Positions 18,301 to 26,880 of a stretch of DNA of 64,000 bases are shown piece by piece. This DNA comes from Mycoplasmatota bacterium. Its GTDB lineage: Bacteria > Bacillota_I > Bacilli_A > MAG-NZ. Position numbers and translations under genes: made by a program. The stretch covers positions 1,706,615 to 1,770,614 of the forward strand of contig CP074575.1 of NCBI GenBank assembly GCA_018394315.1, read 5' to 3'. How positions within the stretch are numbered: position 1 is the first letter of the stretch; each line of letters opens with the position of its first letter. The notes below the pieces were generated by a model. It saw only the letters and a list, made by a program, of their open reading frames with translations, ran no database searches and was not told the origin of the DNA.

Positions 18301-18389
18301 GAATAACTAATCCCTAGTGTAAATAACGAGAATAACATAATCCATAGTATAAAAGAAGACTTTTTTATCTTAAAGCCTATGCATTTCAT
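15306..18389 (-). CDS. Large repeat-rich surface protein (InlB B-repeats plus DUF5011 domains)
   Basis: 1027 residues from ATG 18389, which has a strong AAGGAGG site. A hydrophobic signal (about 10-30) is followed by a TasA/camelysin-like N-terminal domain (SSWTDSININTTSSTGEF, LGNLFPGAIYKTKL). Seven nearly identical 63-residue B-repeats (each with REGYTFTGW and NIELTAEYNI) and one divergent eighth copy follow, then three Ig-like DUF5011 units (DTTPPVI). A C-terminal hydrophobic helix with a basic FKKTR tail would anchor it in the membrane; there is no LPXTG motif. Repeats of this kind act as spacers in adhesins. Confidence 0.85.
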   Translation of the reverse strand: MKCIGFKIKKSSFILWIMLFSLFTLGISYSSWTDSININTTSSTGEFNAKFITDLETVLPKSVLSNWRDSNNRITDNDTVEIELGNLFPGAIYKTKLLIKNTGSIPATLTDVIIENSTTNELDEHVRIDIEIGNVAESKLLSQSGSSFLTPDSANQTLDINTEEWMFITISVLPGAMNNTMDKSVNFELSIFLNQFNNQVPFKNQSDYSTNQYTITYKDYDDTIIYSETTDYNQSLTSISNPTREGYTFTGWGQEIPLTMPASNIELTAEYNINQYTVSYKDYDDTIIYSETIDYNQSLTSISNPTREGYTFTGWGQEIPLTMPASNIELTAEYNINQYTVSYKDYDDTIIYSETIDYNQSLTSISNPTREGYTFTGWGQEIPLTMPASNIELTAEYNINQYTVSYKDYDDTIIYSETIDYNQSLTSTSNPTREGYTFTGWGQEIPLTMPASNIELTAEYNINQYTVSYKDYDDTIIYSETTDYNQSLTSISNPTREGYTFTGWNQEIALTMPANNIELTAEYNINQYTVSYKDYDDTIIYSETTDYNQSLTSISNPTREGYTFTGWNQEIPLTMPASNIELTAEYNINQYTVSYKDYDDTIIYSETIDYNQSLTSISNPTREGYTFTGWGQEIPLTMPANNIELTAEYTINEHTLTYLDYNEIIINTRLTEYNSIPINVPIPSRSGFSFTGWNDGVIKYKTDLSDFVMLDEDVSLIASYARKISPYSSLSIETEEATKPTVTLIGDQQVFIEYGSEYIEQGATAVDFNGLTDITDSIVINGVDLLDINTLGTYLITYTAKGALASESAQRRVDVVDTTPPVIDFINGDVVYVEVSTEYKDPGFMITDNYDALTVDDVIVDGIVDTSIIASRVVTYTVQDSSLNVGIFKRIIHVVPDITPPVLILNSNGVESIEKGSLYLDEGLKVIDKSPTEIVVEGNLDTNTIGSYELKYIVTDSYGNQSSITRIVKVIDESESKYLNDEVVNQKFSQVVSPGLEENKGAALFKIIGVTSMIGFIGLGVRFKKTR
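16437..17759 (-). repeat. Seven tandem 189-bp coding repeats
   Basis: A 1323-bp array of exactly seven 189-bp units inside the surface-protein gene. Copies differ mainly at a few codons (Ile/Thr after SET, Gly/Asn after FTGW, Ala/Pro in QEI). Such similarity implies recent duplication or gene conversion and likely copy-number variation between strains. Confidence 0.95.
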
Positions 18390-18594
18390 AACGATCCTCC
18401 TTCGGAACAAGTTCAATTACCAGGTTAATACAATTTAATAATTATAAATATCGTTTAATTACCATCAATAGAGTACAATAAGAAAATTACAAAAAATGTC
18501 ATACTTTTGATTTTTTGTGTTTTGCATATAAACATATATAAATATACATAGTCATAAAGTACACTGATTTTCGTTGAACAATCCAACTAACTAA

Positions 18595-18626
18595 ATATAA
18601 AAACGGTACAAAATAAAGTACCGTTT
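18595..18626 (-). terminator. Rho-independent terminator after the lipoprotein gene
   Basis: Arms AAACGGTAC (18601-18609) and GTACCGTTT (18618-18626) with an 8-nt loop; T-rich tail on the minus strand. Confidence 0.8.
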
Positions 18627-18645
18627 CTAATAGTTATCTTAAATT

Positions 18646-20481
18646 TTATCTTTGTAAAATCTGCTTAACTTCACTTGGGTGATCCAAGTCAACTACAATA
18701 ATACTTAAAGGTGATAATGTTATTATATGGTTATCAATATAAATTCCCCTATCAACTGCATTTACACCATTTTCAGCTGTATGATCTACTTGTGTTAATA
18801 ATGAAATGATATTTTCGCTATCTGGATCAATCATATATAAATTATAATATGATTTAGTATAAGATGACCATTTTTCTTCTTCGTTTACAACAGTTAATTC
18901 CCTACCATCGAGCTCAATTGGGAATCCAAATAGATGTTTCTCAGAAGATATCAACATCGCCTTATGGTTATGTAATGCTTCACTAAAGTTCCATTGCTTA
19001 GTAACAAATCCATTAGATGCAACACTCTCTATGTTACTGAAATATTCCGTAACAAACGGTTTCGTAGTTGACCCAGTAACGTCATAGACGGATATTTTCA
19101 TTCCTTTTATTCTACCACTTTCATCGGCAGAATACCCAATTCCTACAGTGTGCTTTTCATCCCAAACATGCATGTATGTACTAAATCCAGTTTCAACAAT
19201 CTCAGCAGTAATCATAGGACTCATTGGATCACTTAAGTCAATAGCATATAGTGGATCTGTTCGTAAGAATGTCACTACATATGCCATATCATTTTCAAAC
19301 CTTGCTGATTTTATTCGTTCTCCTGGTTTACCAAGACCAGCAATTTCACCGATAAGTTCCATTTCCTTGGTCTCAGAATTAGTCTTAAATATAGCAACTT
19401 GATTTACAATTTCTGAGTTACCTATAGATACAATACCTCCAATACCCTCAAAATCTTCTACATTCTCAACTCTAAGATTATCAGTAGTTGCAATTCTAAA
19501 TTGTCCATTGTATTCATCCATACTAAACTGATTCAAGACATAGCCTCCAACTCTACCAACAGCAGAATAATTCAATTCAGAATTCTCGGAATCTACATCA
19601 AATTTCATAATTCTAGTTTCGTAATGTATTAATGCTTTGTTTTTCTCAATTTCCTCTCTTACACGCGAACCCTTGGTCGCATATAAAGCATCCTTACTCA
19701 TATAAATTTGATTAATTCTACCTAGAAATGTTTCTTTATTTAGTTTATAAGACTTAAGATTCAAGCCGGCAAAAATTGAAACATTATGTGCTTCTTCATC
19801 CTCGATAAACCCTTTAATTTCCTCATAACTAGTATAAACAGACTCTTTATCTTGACCAATAGTAATCTCCATTTTCGGTCTCATATCTCTATCATTGTTA
19901 TTAATAGGTTGGTTTACTACAAAGAATAATGAGTCATCAATAAGACGATGTTCTTCTAGAGAACCATCAACTTCCAATTTATACTCGATTTCAAAGTTTT
20001 CTAAGGTCAATACTATAATCTCGGCATTATGGTGCTTCCAATCAGTTCCTATCAATATTAATTTATTATTTGTAAGATACATGTCGTTTGTATTAAAATC
20101 ATCGAATTCTAATTCTTTGTATAATTCAACTTTTATAGTGTCTGATACTGAATATACTTTTAGGGTATCATCTGTTTTAGGTGTATAGAAAATATACTCT
20201 CCATTTGTTTTTACAATATTTGATTCTGATACTCCTACTACCTGCTCATTGGTATCAATAATATCTGAGGCAACTTCAACTGTTTTTTCAACTTCAACCT
20301 CTACTTCTTTAATAACTTCAATTCCAAACCACTTTTTATCAGGCATATAGATTCTAGATTTGAACTCACTTTTACTTTCAACTTGAAATAGCCCTGTTGA
20401 ATCCGCTTCTATATTTGGTTCCTGGCAGCCAGATAAAATGAGTACTACTAAAAACAACACCAAAATTAGTAATTTATTCAT
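18646..20481 (-). CDS. Secreted beta-propeller lipoprotein
   Basis: 611 residues from ATG 20481. The N-terminus is a lipoprotein signal (LLILVLFLVVLILSGC, lipobox LSGC), so the mature protein starts at Cys 20 or so and is membrane-tethered outside the cell. The body is a run of beta-rich repeats with NGEYIFYTPKTDD, GQFRIATTDNLR, GIGYSADESGR and GIYIDNHIITLSPLSI, matching the C-terminal beta-propeller domain family (Pfam PF09826) of secreted proteins in Bacillota and archaea. The function is unknown; such proteins often sit near surface proteins, as here. Confidence 0.85.
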   Translation of the reverse strand: MNKLLILVLFLVVLILSGCQEPNIEADSTGLFQVESKSEFKSRIYMPDKKWFGIEVIKEVEVEVEKTVEVASDIIDTNEQVVGVSESNIVKTNGEYIFYTPKTDDTLKVYSVSDTIKVELYKELEFDDFNTNDMYLTNNKLILIGTDWKHHNAEIIVLTLENFEIEYKLEVDGSLEEHRLIDDSLFFVVNQPINNNDRDMRPKMEITIGQDKESVYTSYEEIKGFIEDEEAHNVSIFAGLNLKSYKLNKETFLGRINQIYMSKDALYATKGSRVREEIEKNKALIHYETRIMKFDVDSENSELNYSAVGRVGGYVLNQFSMDEYNGQFRIATTDNLRVENVEDFEGIGGIVSIGNSEIVNQVAIFKTNSETKEMELIGEIAGLGKPGERIKSARFENDMAYVVTFLRTDPLYAIDLSDPMSPMITAEIVETGFSTYMHVWDEKHTVGIGYSADESGRIKGMKISVYDVTGSTTKPFVTEYFSNIESVASNGFVTKQWNFSEALHNHKAMLISSEKHLFGFPIELDGRELTVVNEEEKWSSYTKSYYNLYMIDPDSENIISLLTQVDHTAENGVNAVDRGIYIDNHIITLSPLSIIVVDLDHPSEVKQILQR

Positions 20482-20611
20482 AATCACTTCCACTACTCCT
20501 TTCATATTATTATTACATACATGTAAATGAAATTAATAGTGCATAGATGTCAATTTAAAAACTTTTCGCCGACATATTAGGACTAGATTGGACTTATCAA
20601 TGTCTCATCTA

Positions 20612-20640
20612 GAAAAAAAGGGCTTATTTAAGCCATTTTT
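20612..20640 (-). terminator. Terminator of the microcompartment operon
   Basis: A 14-bp palindromic segment (20621-20634, GGCTTA / TAAGCC arms) followed on the minus strand by a run of seven T, just after the pta gene. Confidence 0.8.
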
Positions 20641-20679
20641 GAAAGAATATAAATCACCTTGAATCAACTCAATGTAAAT

Positions 20680-21681
20680 TTATAGAACTGTATTTGATTG
20701 TGATTGTAAAGACGTTATAGCCACAACTGCAATTATATCATTAGAAGAACATCCTCGCGAAAGATCATTAACAGGTTTGCTTAGTCCTTGTGTAATAGGA
20801 CCATAAGCAGCGGCATTAGCTAATCTTTGAACTAACTTATAGCCAATATTACCAGCTTGAAGATCTGGAAATACTAATACATTAGCATATCCAGCTACTT
20901 GGCTTGATGGTGCTTTTTGCTTAGCAACAGAAGGAACAATAGCTGTATCAAGTTGTAATTCACCATCTATTTTAAGATTAGGATATTTTGTTCTAACAAT
21001 ATCAGTTGCTGAAATGACTTTACTAACAAGTTCTCCACTTGCACTTCCTAGTGTAGAATATGATAGCATAGCAACTCGAGGTTCATTACTCGTTAGATAG
21101 TCAAATGATTTTGCAGTCTGAATTGCAATTTCAGACAATTCATTTGCATTAGGATTTTCAACCAAACCACAATCTGCAAAAGCAAATACCCCATCACTAC
21201 CAAAAATTGAACTTGGTACTTCCATAAGGAAAAATGATGACACAATTTTTACGTTATTGGCAGTTCTAAGAATTTGAAGAGCAGGCCTTAGGACATCACG
21301 TGTTGAGGTTATAGCTCCCGCAACCATCCCATCAGCATCTGATTGTTTGACCATCATAACACCATAATATATAGTATTATGAATTAGTTTATCAGCCTCT
21401 TCCTTAGTCATCCCTTTAGCTTTACGTAACTCAAGTAACTTAGTACTGTATAAATCTAATTTATCTGATTCTTCAATTATGATTACTTTGATACCTTCGT
21501 TTTGCAACTTCGTTATTTCATCACTTACATCAGATCTATTAATCAAAACAATAATATTAGTAATATTATGACAATGTAATTGCCTAGCGGCATCTATTAC
21601 TCTTTGATCTTTACCTTCTGGAAGAACTATAGTCTGTTTATTTTGTTTCGCTTGACTGATTATTTTGTCTAAAAGATTCAT
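20680..21681 (-). CDS. pta: Phosphate acetyltransferase (Pta/EutD family)
   Basis: 333 residues from ATG 21681, the usual length for a single-domain Pta. Signature segments are VLPEGKDQRVIDAARQL at the N-terminus, SDADGMVAGAI near 120 and KPVNDLSRGC near 315. It converts acetyl-CoA and phosphate to acetyl phosphate and CoA. It is the last gene of the microcompartment operon, where most such loci use the unrelated PduL. It has no added encapsulation helix, so it may work outside the shell or enter by another contact. Confidence 0.92.
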   Translation of the reverse strand: MNLLDKIISQAKQNKQTIVLPEGKDQRVIDAARQLHCHNITNIIVLINRSDVSDEITKLQNEGIKVIIIEESDKLDLYSTKLLELRKAKGMTKEEADKLIHNTIYYGVMMVKQSDADGMVAGAITSTRDVLRPALQILRTANNVKIVSSFFLMEVPSSIFGSDGVFAFADCGLVENPNANELSEIAIQTAKSFDYLTSNEPRVAMLSYSTLGSASGELVSKVISATDIVRTKYPNLKIDGELQLDTAIVPSVAKQKAPSSQVAGYANVLVFPDLQAGNIGYKLVQRLANAAAYGPITQGLSKPVNDLSRGCSSNDIIAVVAITSLQSQSNTVL

Positions 21682-21696
21682 TTTGACCACTCTCTT

Positions 21697-21993
21697 CTAT
21701 TCAATGAATATATAATCTTTTTCAGTTTTGACTGAATCAACAATTCCAGCAACGCATAGTTCTATTGGTGCAATTTTACTTTTAGCATTAGTAATCATCC
21801 TAGCGGATCCACCCTCAGATAGAATAATAACTATATCTCCGATACCTGCACCTACACCATCGACCGCAAGCATCTCATTTCCAAACGGTTTAAAAAATTC
21901 ATCAACGGGTTGGACAAATAGAAGTTTTTTTCCCTTGATTAATTCATTTTTATGTGTAGAAACTAGGTTTCCTACCACTTTTGCAAGTTGCAT
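21697..21993 (-). CDS. Microcompartment vertex pentamer (EutN/CcmL, BMC-P)
   Basis: 98 residues, a standard BMC-P length. The family start MQLAKVVGNLVSTHK and the glycine-rich AVDGVGAGIGDIVIILSEGGSARM are clear. Pentamers cap the twelve vertices of the icosahedral shell. This is the third of three BMC-P genes in the operon, so vertices may be of mixed composition. Confidence 0.93.
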   Translation of the reverse strand: MQLAKVVGNLVSTHKNELIKGKKLLFVQPVDEFFKPFGNEMLAVDGVGAGIGDIVIILSEGGSARMITNAKSKIAPIELCVAGIVDSVKTEKDYIFIE

Positions 21994-22018
21994 ATACTCA
22001 CCCCTTATCTAAAGGTTG

Positions 22019-22288
22019 TTAATCTTTGCAGTAAATGCTGTCAATTATTCCAACAATTCCAGCATCAACACATGCTGTTGGAATCGGAAGATTCATTGCG
22101 CCCTCTTTACTTTTTGAATAAAATACATATTCACCAACACCAGCACCGTAATTATCTGCAGCAACAATAGGTGTTCCTAATGGTTCATATTTTGAGTTAA
22201 CAGGTTGAATAACTAGAAGAGTAACACCTTTAATATCTTTTATTTTTACTGTTGATGTAACCGTTCCAATGACTTTTGCCATTTGCAT
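22019..22288 (-). CDS. Microcompartment vertex pentamer (EutN/CcmL, BMC-P)
   Basis: 89 residues. MQMAKVIGTVTSTVK at the start and AADNYGAGVGEYVFYSKSKEG in the middle mark a BMC-P protein. It overlaps the neighbourhood of rpiB closely (1 bp after it), so the two are translated together. It differs clearly from the other two pentamers and lacks the GGSAR segment both of them have. Confidence 0.92.
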   Translation of the reverse strand: MQMAKVIGTVTSTVKIKDIKGVTLLVIQPVNSKYEPLGTPIVAADNYGAGVGEYVFYSKSKEGAMNLPIPTACVDAGIVGIIDSIYCKD

Positions 22289-22289
22289 G

Positions 22290-22754
22290 TTATCTCCTCC
22301 TACAGTCTAACAATCTTTTTTCAATATCCAATATACTATTTATACGTTTAATATTGCGTTCTCCTTCAAATTTAGTAGTTAAAAATATTTTGACAATTTC
22401 TTTTGCAACTCCTTCGCCAACTACCATGCTTCCAAGAGTCAAGACATTAGCACCATTATGATGACGACTGTTACGCGCTGTATAAATTTCATTAGCACAT
22501 GCCGCTAACACTCCAGGTACTTTATTAGCCATCATAGAAGAACCAATTCCCGCACCGTCGATCATAATTCCAAAGTCACACTTTTTAGTTGCCACTGCAT
22601 GCGATACTAAGAAAGCGTAGTCTGGATAATCGCACCTTTCTTTATTATACGTACCTAAATCATCGTACTCCATGTGTAATTCTTCTGATATATACTTTTT
22701 GATCTTTTCTTTTAATTCATAACCACCATGGTCACACCCGATTGCAATTTTCAT
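22290..22754 (-). CDS. rpiB: RpiB/LacAB-family sugar-phosphate isomerase, catalytic Cys replaced
   Basis: 154 residues. RpiB fold signatures are IAIGCDHGGYELKEKI, the DYPDYAFLVS segment and RNSRHHNGANVLTLGSMV. In typical RpiB the base catalyst lies in a CGTGIG motif; here the same place reads IDGAGIGSSM, with Asp for Cys. RpiB interconverts ribose-5-P and ribulose-5-P; LacAB act on hexose phosphates. The change could mean a different substrate. RpiB homologues are a known part of sugar-phosphate microcompartment loci with DeoC. Confidence 0.85.
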   Translation of the reverse strand: MKIAIGCDHGGYELKEKIKKYISEELHMEYDDLGTYNKERCDYPDYAFLVSHAVATKKCDFGIMIDGAGIGSSMMANKVPGVLAACANEIYTARNSRHHNGANVLTLGSMVVGEGVAKEIVKIFLTTKFEGERNIKRINSILDIEKRLLDCRRR

Positions 22755-22756
22755 AA

Positions 22757-23062
22757 TTATATCTCCTTCTTGTGCTTACTGAAAACATTTTTACCTTCAA
22801 TATCAACATAATCAACAATTGCCATAATCGTTGCATCCACAGGTTTATTTTGTGTGAGTTCTGTTAACCTTGCTGAGCTCCCCCCAACAACTAATACTAT
22901 TTCTAAATCGCCAGCGCCTACAGCATCAATAGCCACAGCAGGTTTACCTTCATCTTCAAAGGTAATTAGATTTACTGGTTGTACAACATGCATCTTTAAA
23001 CCACTCATACGTTCGTCTTTTTGTGTACAAACAACGTTTCCAATTATTCTTGCAGCATACAT
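22757..23062 (-). CDS. Microcompartment vertex pentamer (EutN/CcmL, BMC-P)
   Basis: 101 residues with MYAARIIGNVVCTQKDERMSG at the start, VAIDAVGAGDLEIVLVVGGSSARL in the middle (given here as separate halves: VAIDAVGAGDLEIV and VVGGSSAR). First of the three BMC-P genes in transcription order, 22 bp after deoC. Family membership is clear; which pentamer dominates the shell cannot be told. Confidence 0.92.
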   Translation of the reverse strand: MYAARIIGNVVCTQKDERMSGLKMHVVQPVNLITFEDEGKPAVAIDAVGAGDLEIVLVVGGSSARLTELTQNKPVDATIMAIVDYVDIEGKNVFSKHKKEI

Positions 23063-23084
23063 ATAATCTCCTTCTTTCTAGGTT

Positions 23085-23852
23085 TTAATAACTACCTGAT
23101 GTTGGATTTGTACCCTTAACAATATTAATACCTGAGCTAGTACCAATTCTATTTGCACCAGCTGCTATCATTGCTCTAGCTTTTTCCGTATCACGAACTC
23201 CACCAGAAGCTTTAACACCAATATTTGGCCCAACAACTTTACGCATCAGTCTAATGTCTTCAACGGTTGCTCCACCTTTGTTAAAACCAGTTGATGTTTT
23301 CACAAAATCTGCTCCAGCCATTTTTGCTATTGTACAAGCTTTTATTTTTTCTTCTTCATTTAACAATGACGTTTCTAAAATAACCTTAACTAAAGCGCGA
23401 CCTTTAGCAGCATTAGTTACACCCTCAATATCTCGTTTGACTAGATCCCAGTCACCAGATTTTATCGCGCCTATATTGATAACCATATCAATCTCATTTG
23501 CACCATTTTTTATAGCGTCGATTGTCTCATCAACTTTTGCTCTTGTTGTTGATGCACCTAAAGGAAAACCTACAACACAGCAAGTTTCAACACCTGACCC
23601 AAGTAAATGGCGAGATACTAAAGTAACGTAGTGTGTATTCACGCATACTGATTTAAACTTATATTGAATTGCTTCATCACACACTTTTCTAACATCAGCT
23701 TCAGTAGCATCCGGTTTTAAAATCGTATGATCTATAATTGATGCAATGTCATTATTGCTGTTTGTATCAACATTAAATGCTCCATTATTTTCTTTAGCTA
23801 TTTTACGGTATACTTCTTCAGCAATTCGTTCTATTAATTTATCTAATTCCAT
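23085..23852 (-). CDS. deoC: Deoxyribose-phosphate aldolase with encapsulation helix
   Basis: 255 residues from ATG 23852. The first 22 residues ([20 protein letters not shown]) form an amphipathic helix absent from ordinary DeoC and typical of cargo-targeting peptides; a Ser/Asn linker follows. The aldolase barrel has [20 protein letters not shown], and the Schiff-base Lys in DFVKTSTGF. It splits 2-deoxyribose-5-phosphate into glyceraldehyde-3-phosphate and acetaldehyde. This is the signature enzyme of the compartment and makes the volatile aldehyde. Confidence 0.95.
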   Translation of the reverse strand: MELDKLIERIAEEVYRKIAKENNGAFNVDTNSNNDIASIIDHTILKPDATEADVRKVCDEAIQYKFKSVCVNTHYVTLVSRHLLGSGVETCCVVGFPLGASTTRAKVDETIDAIKNGANEIDMVINIGAIKSGDWDLVKRDIEGVTNAAKGRALVKVILETSLLNEEEKIKACTIAKMAGADFVKTSTGFNKGGATVEDIRLMRKVVGPNIGVKASGGVRDTEKARAMIAAGANRIGTSSGINIVKGTNPTSGSY

Positions 23853-23891
23853 AATATCAACTCTTTCCAATTTCGTTTTTAGACCTCTAAT

Positions 23892-24158
23892 TTATTTAAT
23901 TAATGCTTCAACATCTTCATGTGGTCTTGGAATTACATGAACTGAAACCAACTCACCAACACGGCGTGCTGCATCTGAACCCGCTTCAGTAGCCGCTTTA
24001 ACTGCACCAACATCTCCTCTTACCATTACAGTTACTAATCCACTACCTATTTGCTCTTTACCAATTAAGGTAACGTTTGCTGCTTTTACCATTGCATCAG
24101 CAGCTTCTATAGCTCCTACTAATCCTTTTGTTTCAATTAACCCTAATGCTTCTTTCAT
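23892..24158 (-). CDS. Microcompartment shell hexamer (BMC-H), copy 3
   Basis: 88 residues from ATG 24158 (GGAGG 7 nt upstream). PduA/EutM-like: [47 protein letters not shown]. The pore-lining loop reads QIGSG, the Ser-type seen in PduA. Except for the pore residue and termini it is almost the same as the two upstream copies. Hexamers tile the shell facets and control small-molecule passage. Confidence 0.96.
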   Translation of the reverse strand: MKEALGLIETKGLVGAIEAADAMVKAANVTLIGKEQIGSGLVTVMVRGDVGAVKAATEAGSDAARRVGELVSVHVIPRPHEDVEALIK

Positions 24159-24232
24159 ACTCACTTCCTCCGTTAATCATAATTTTAAATTTTTATTTGA
24201 AACTAAACTTATTTTTTCAATAATAATTATTA

Positions 24233-24538
24233 TTATTGTTTTGGACTTGAATTATTTGGTTGTCTTTTGCGCTTACCTATTAATTTTTCAACGTCATTAT
24301 GTGGTCTTGGGATTACGTGTACAGAAACCAACTCACCAACACGGCGTGCTGCGTCTGAACCTGCTTCCGTTGCTGCTTTTACTGCACCTACATCTCCCCT
24401 TACCATAACAGTTACTAATCCATGACCAATTTGTTCTTTACCAATCAAAGTAACATTTGCTGCTTTTACCATTGCATCAGCAGCTTCTATAGCTCCTACT
24501 AATCCTCTTGTTTCGATTAACCCTAATGCTTCTTTCAT
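24233..24538 (-). CDS. Microcompartment shell hexamer (BMC-H), copy 2, extended tail
   Basis: 101 residues. Same core as its neighbours but with QIGHG at the pore and an extra basic/polar C-terminal tail ([13 protein letters not shown]). The tail would lie at the hexamer rim or inside face, where it could bind cargo. A 74-bp gap separates it from copy 3 and 140 bp from copy 1; both gaps are AT-rich. Confidence 0.95.
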   Translation of the reverse strand: MKEALGLIETRGLVGAIEAADAMVKAANVTLIGKEQIGHGLVTVMVRGDVGAVKAATEAGSDAARRVGELVSVHVIPRPHNDVEKLIGKRKRQPNNSSPKQ

Positions 24539-24678
24539 ACTAATTCCTCCCTTTTATTAATTTCTTTAATTGAAATTTAAATTGAATTTAATTACTATGA
24601 CTACATATTATTATTGTTTCTTATTGAACTTATAATTTCATAAATTCCTACTAGAATTTTTTTCCAATTTGTAACTAC

Positions 24679-24957
24679 TTAATTGTTTTTTGCTTTTAAT
24701 AATCCTTCTACGTCACTATGTGGTCTTGGGATTACGTGTACCGAAACCAACTCACCAACACGGCGTACTGCATCTGATCCCGCTTCAGTTGCTGCTTTTA
24801 CCGCACCAACATCACCTCTTACCATAACAGTTACTAATCCATGACCGATTTGTTCTTTACCAATCAAAGTAACATTTGCTGCTTTTACCATTGCATCAGC
24901 AGCTTCAATAGCTCCTACTAATCCTTTTGTTTCAACTAACCCTAATGCTTCTTTCAT
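24679..24957 (-). CDS. Microcompartment shell hexamer (BMC-H), copy 1
   Basis: 92 residues, first of three adjacent near-identical BMC-H genes. Pore loop QIGHG as in copy 2; C-terminus ends GLLKAKNN. It follows the trimer gene by 23 bp. DNA similarity between the three copies shows recent duplication. Confidence 0.95.
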   Translation of the reverse strand: MKEALGLVETKGLVGAIEAADAMVKAANVTLIGKEQIGHGLVTVMVRGDVGAVKAATEAGSDAVRRVGELVSVHVIPRPHSDVEGLLKAKNN

Positions 24958-24980
24958 GATTTTTACTCTCCTTTTAAATT

Positions 24981-25526
24981 TTATATTAACGTTCGTAACA
25001 TCTCTTCGCTTATTCTTGGAATTACTGCTGTATGAGCAAGTAATCCATCTTCTTTATTCGCAGTTTCAGCAGCCTCAACTGCTGCTTTCACACTACTAAC
25101 ATCTCCAGTTAATATTGTAAATGATTTTCCTCCGAGACCACGTCCTAATCTAATCTCTAGTAACTCAACATTTGCTGCTTTTACTGCAGCATCTGACAAT
25201 AAGACCGCAGTTGCAAGTGAATATGTTTCAATTACACCTACTGCACCTTTACAAACTATTTCAGTTGAACAACTAAGTGCAGCAAATACTTGTTCATGAA
25301 CACTTGCAAGAATAATATCGTTGACAAGTGATTTGCCAGCCGTTTTTGCACCAACTTCAATAGCACTTTTGACTGCTGCAACTTTACCTCGTATCATGAC
25401 AATGTATTTACCAGGACAAGATGCATATGCACCGACTAATTTAACATCTGCTGTTTTAACAATTGCATCTCCAGCTTCAATACCACGAGCAATACTATTA
25501 AGTTCAATCATCCCTAATGATTCCAT
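24981..25526 (-). CDS. pduT: Microcompartment trimer shell protein, PduT-like (BMC-T)
   Basis: 181 residues made of two BMC domains in tandem (about 1-90 and 91-181). The first has [15 protein letters not shown], which matches the region of PduT whose Cys (three copies per trimer) holds a [4Fe-4S] cluster in the central pore. It is adjacent to pduS, the partner seen in Pdu loci, so the pair likely passes electrons across the shell. The cluster is inferred from family knowledge. Confidence 0.92.
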   Translation of the reverse strand: MESLGMIELNSIARGIEAGDAIVKTADVKLVGAYASCPGKYIVMIRGKVAAVKSAIEVGAKTAGKSLVNDIILASVHEQVFAALSCSTEIVCKGAVGVIETYSLATAVLLSDAAVKAANVELLEIRLGRGLGGKSFTILTGDVSSVKAAVEAAETANKEDGLLAHTAVIPRISEEMLRTLI

Positions 25527-25540
25527 ATATTCAAGCCTCC

Positions 25541-26854
25541 TTATGCACGTATTTCAATAAATTCTTCTGAAATGCTTGTAACATTTCCACTAATACTTGC
25601 ATGAATATTAGCGCCTAGTTTTTCATTACATGAGGCAACTAAATCACCTTTAGAAACAAAGTCACCAATCTTTACAAGGGGTGTTGCTGGAACACCAATA
25701 TGTTGTTTTAATAATATTTTAACAACTTTAGTATCGAATACGTTTCGATTCAATGGAGCCGCAACATTATAGTTTGACAAGTCAAGTCTAGCTATTAACC
25801 TTTTTGTTGGTACTTTCTTGCTTTCACGTAGAGTATCAACTTCATAAGGAACAATCTTTTCAGTTTTAGCACCCTTTTTAAGCAAACTTTGTTTAACCAT
25901 ATTAGTAATCTTTCCTGGGTCTAAATCCATCGGACATGCATATAAACTACATAGACGACAATCACAACATGATACAACTGATGAGATACTTCCAAGTGCA
26001 CTTGGATCCTCGTTTGCAAGTCCTCTCATGACTTTATGTGGTTCGGTATTCTTTCCTAAAATATTTCTAGGACACATATCAGTGCAGTAACTACACTGAC
26101 AACAAACAGCTTTTGTTAGTTTTAAATCTACATCCTTTTTACGTGTCTTTTTAATAATTAGACTGTGATCTTTATGTAAAACAATTATACCACTAGTGAT
26201 CTTTGTAACGGGTGCATGCCAATCGTCCTCAACGTATCCCATCATTGGTCCACCAACAATTAAACTGTATTTTTTAAAATCAACCGGTCCATCGCACTCG
26301 TTGATTAGATCAATAAATGATGTTCCTAACGGTGCAATAATTGTTTGTGGTTTTTTAACATCCCCTGTAACCGTTATTACCCTTTCTGTAACAGGACAAT
26401 TTTTTGCAATATGTATTGTCGTTGCAACGTTAATGACAACTGCTCCAACATCAAGTGGAAGCCCCATTAGTGGAACTACTTCTTTTGTTACTTCATAGAC
26501 AAGCTGTTGCTCATCACCTGCTGGGTAGAAGTCTTTAATAATTCTCAATTCAATAGAATTTTCGTTTTTAATAAGACTTTTGAGTTTAGAAATTGCTCCC
26601 TTATATTTCCCTTTTAGGCAAATTACTCCTTTAGTTGCACCAGTTTGAATCATAGCAATTTTTAATCCTGCAACAACATCTTCACTTTCGATTTCCATTA
26701 ATTGTTGATCAACTCTTAAAAGAGGTTCACACTCAGCACCGTTAACAATTACTACATCTGCCTTACAGTTTAGTTTCACATGTGTTGGAAAACCAGCACC
26801 TCCAGCTCCTACAATTCCTGCATCTTTTATTCTATTTATATAATCTTTCTGCAT
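25541..26854 (-). CDS. pduS: PduS-like electron-transfer flavoprotein (RnfC-related)
   Basis: 437 residues from ATG 26854 (TAGGAG upstream). The N-terminal RnfC-like NADH/FMN region has GIVGAGGAGFPTHVKL and VNGAECEPLL. Two [4Fe-4S] motifs follow: CCQCSYCTDMCPRN near 255 and CCDCRLCSLYACPMD near 300. An SLBB/sandwich hybrid domain ends the protein. PduS reduces cobalamin in Pdu systems, but here no B12 diol dehydratase exists, so moving electrons from NADH through PduT is the more likely job. Confidence 0.92.
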   Translation of the reverse strand: MQKDYINRIKDAGIVGAGGAGFPTHVKLNCKADVVIVNGAECEPLLRVDQQLMEIESEDVVAGLKIAMIQTGATKGVICLKGKYKGAISKLKSLIKNENSIELRIIKDFYPAGDEQQLVYEVTKEVVPLMGLPLDVGAVVINVATTIHIAKNCPVTERVITVTGDVKKPQTIIAPLGTSFIDLINECDGPVDFKKYSLIVGGPMMGYVEDDWHAPVTKITSGIIVLHKDHSLIIKKTRKKDVDLKLTKAVCCQCSYCTDMCPRNILGKNTEPHKVMRGLANEDPSALGSISSVVSCCDCRLCSLYACPMDLDPGKITNMVKQSLLKKGAKTEKIVPYEVDTLRESKKVPTKRLIARLDLSNYNVAAPLNRNVFDTKVVKILLKQHIGVPATPLVKIGDFVSKGDLVASCNEKLGANIHASISGNVTSISEEFIEIRA

Positions 26855-26880
26855 TCTACTCACTCCTAACAGTAAATGAA

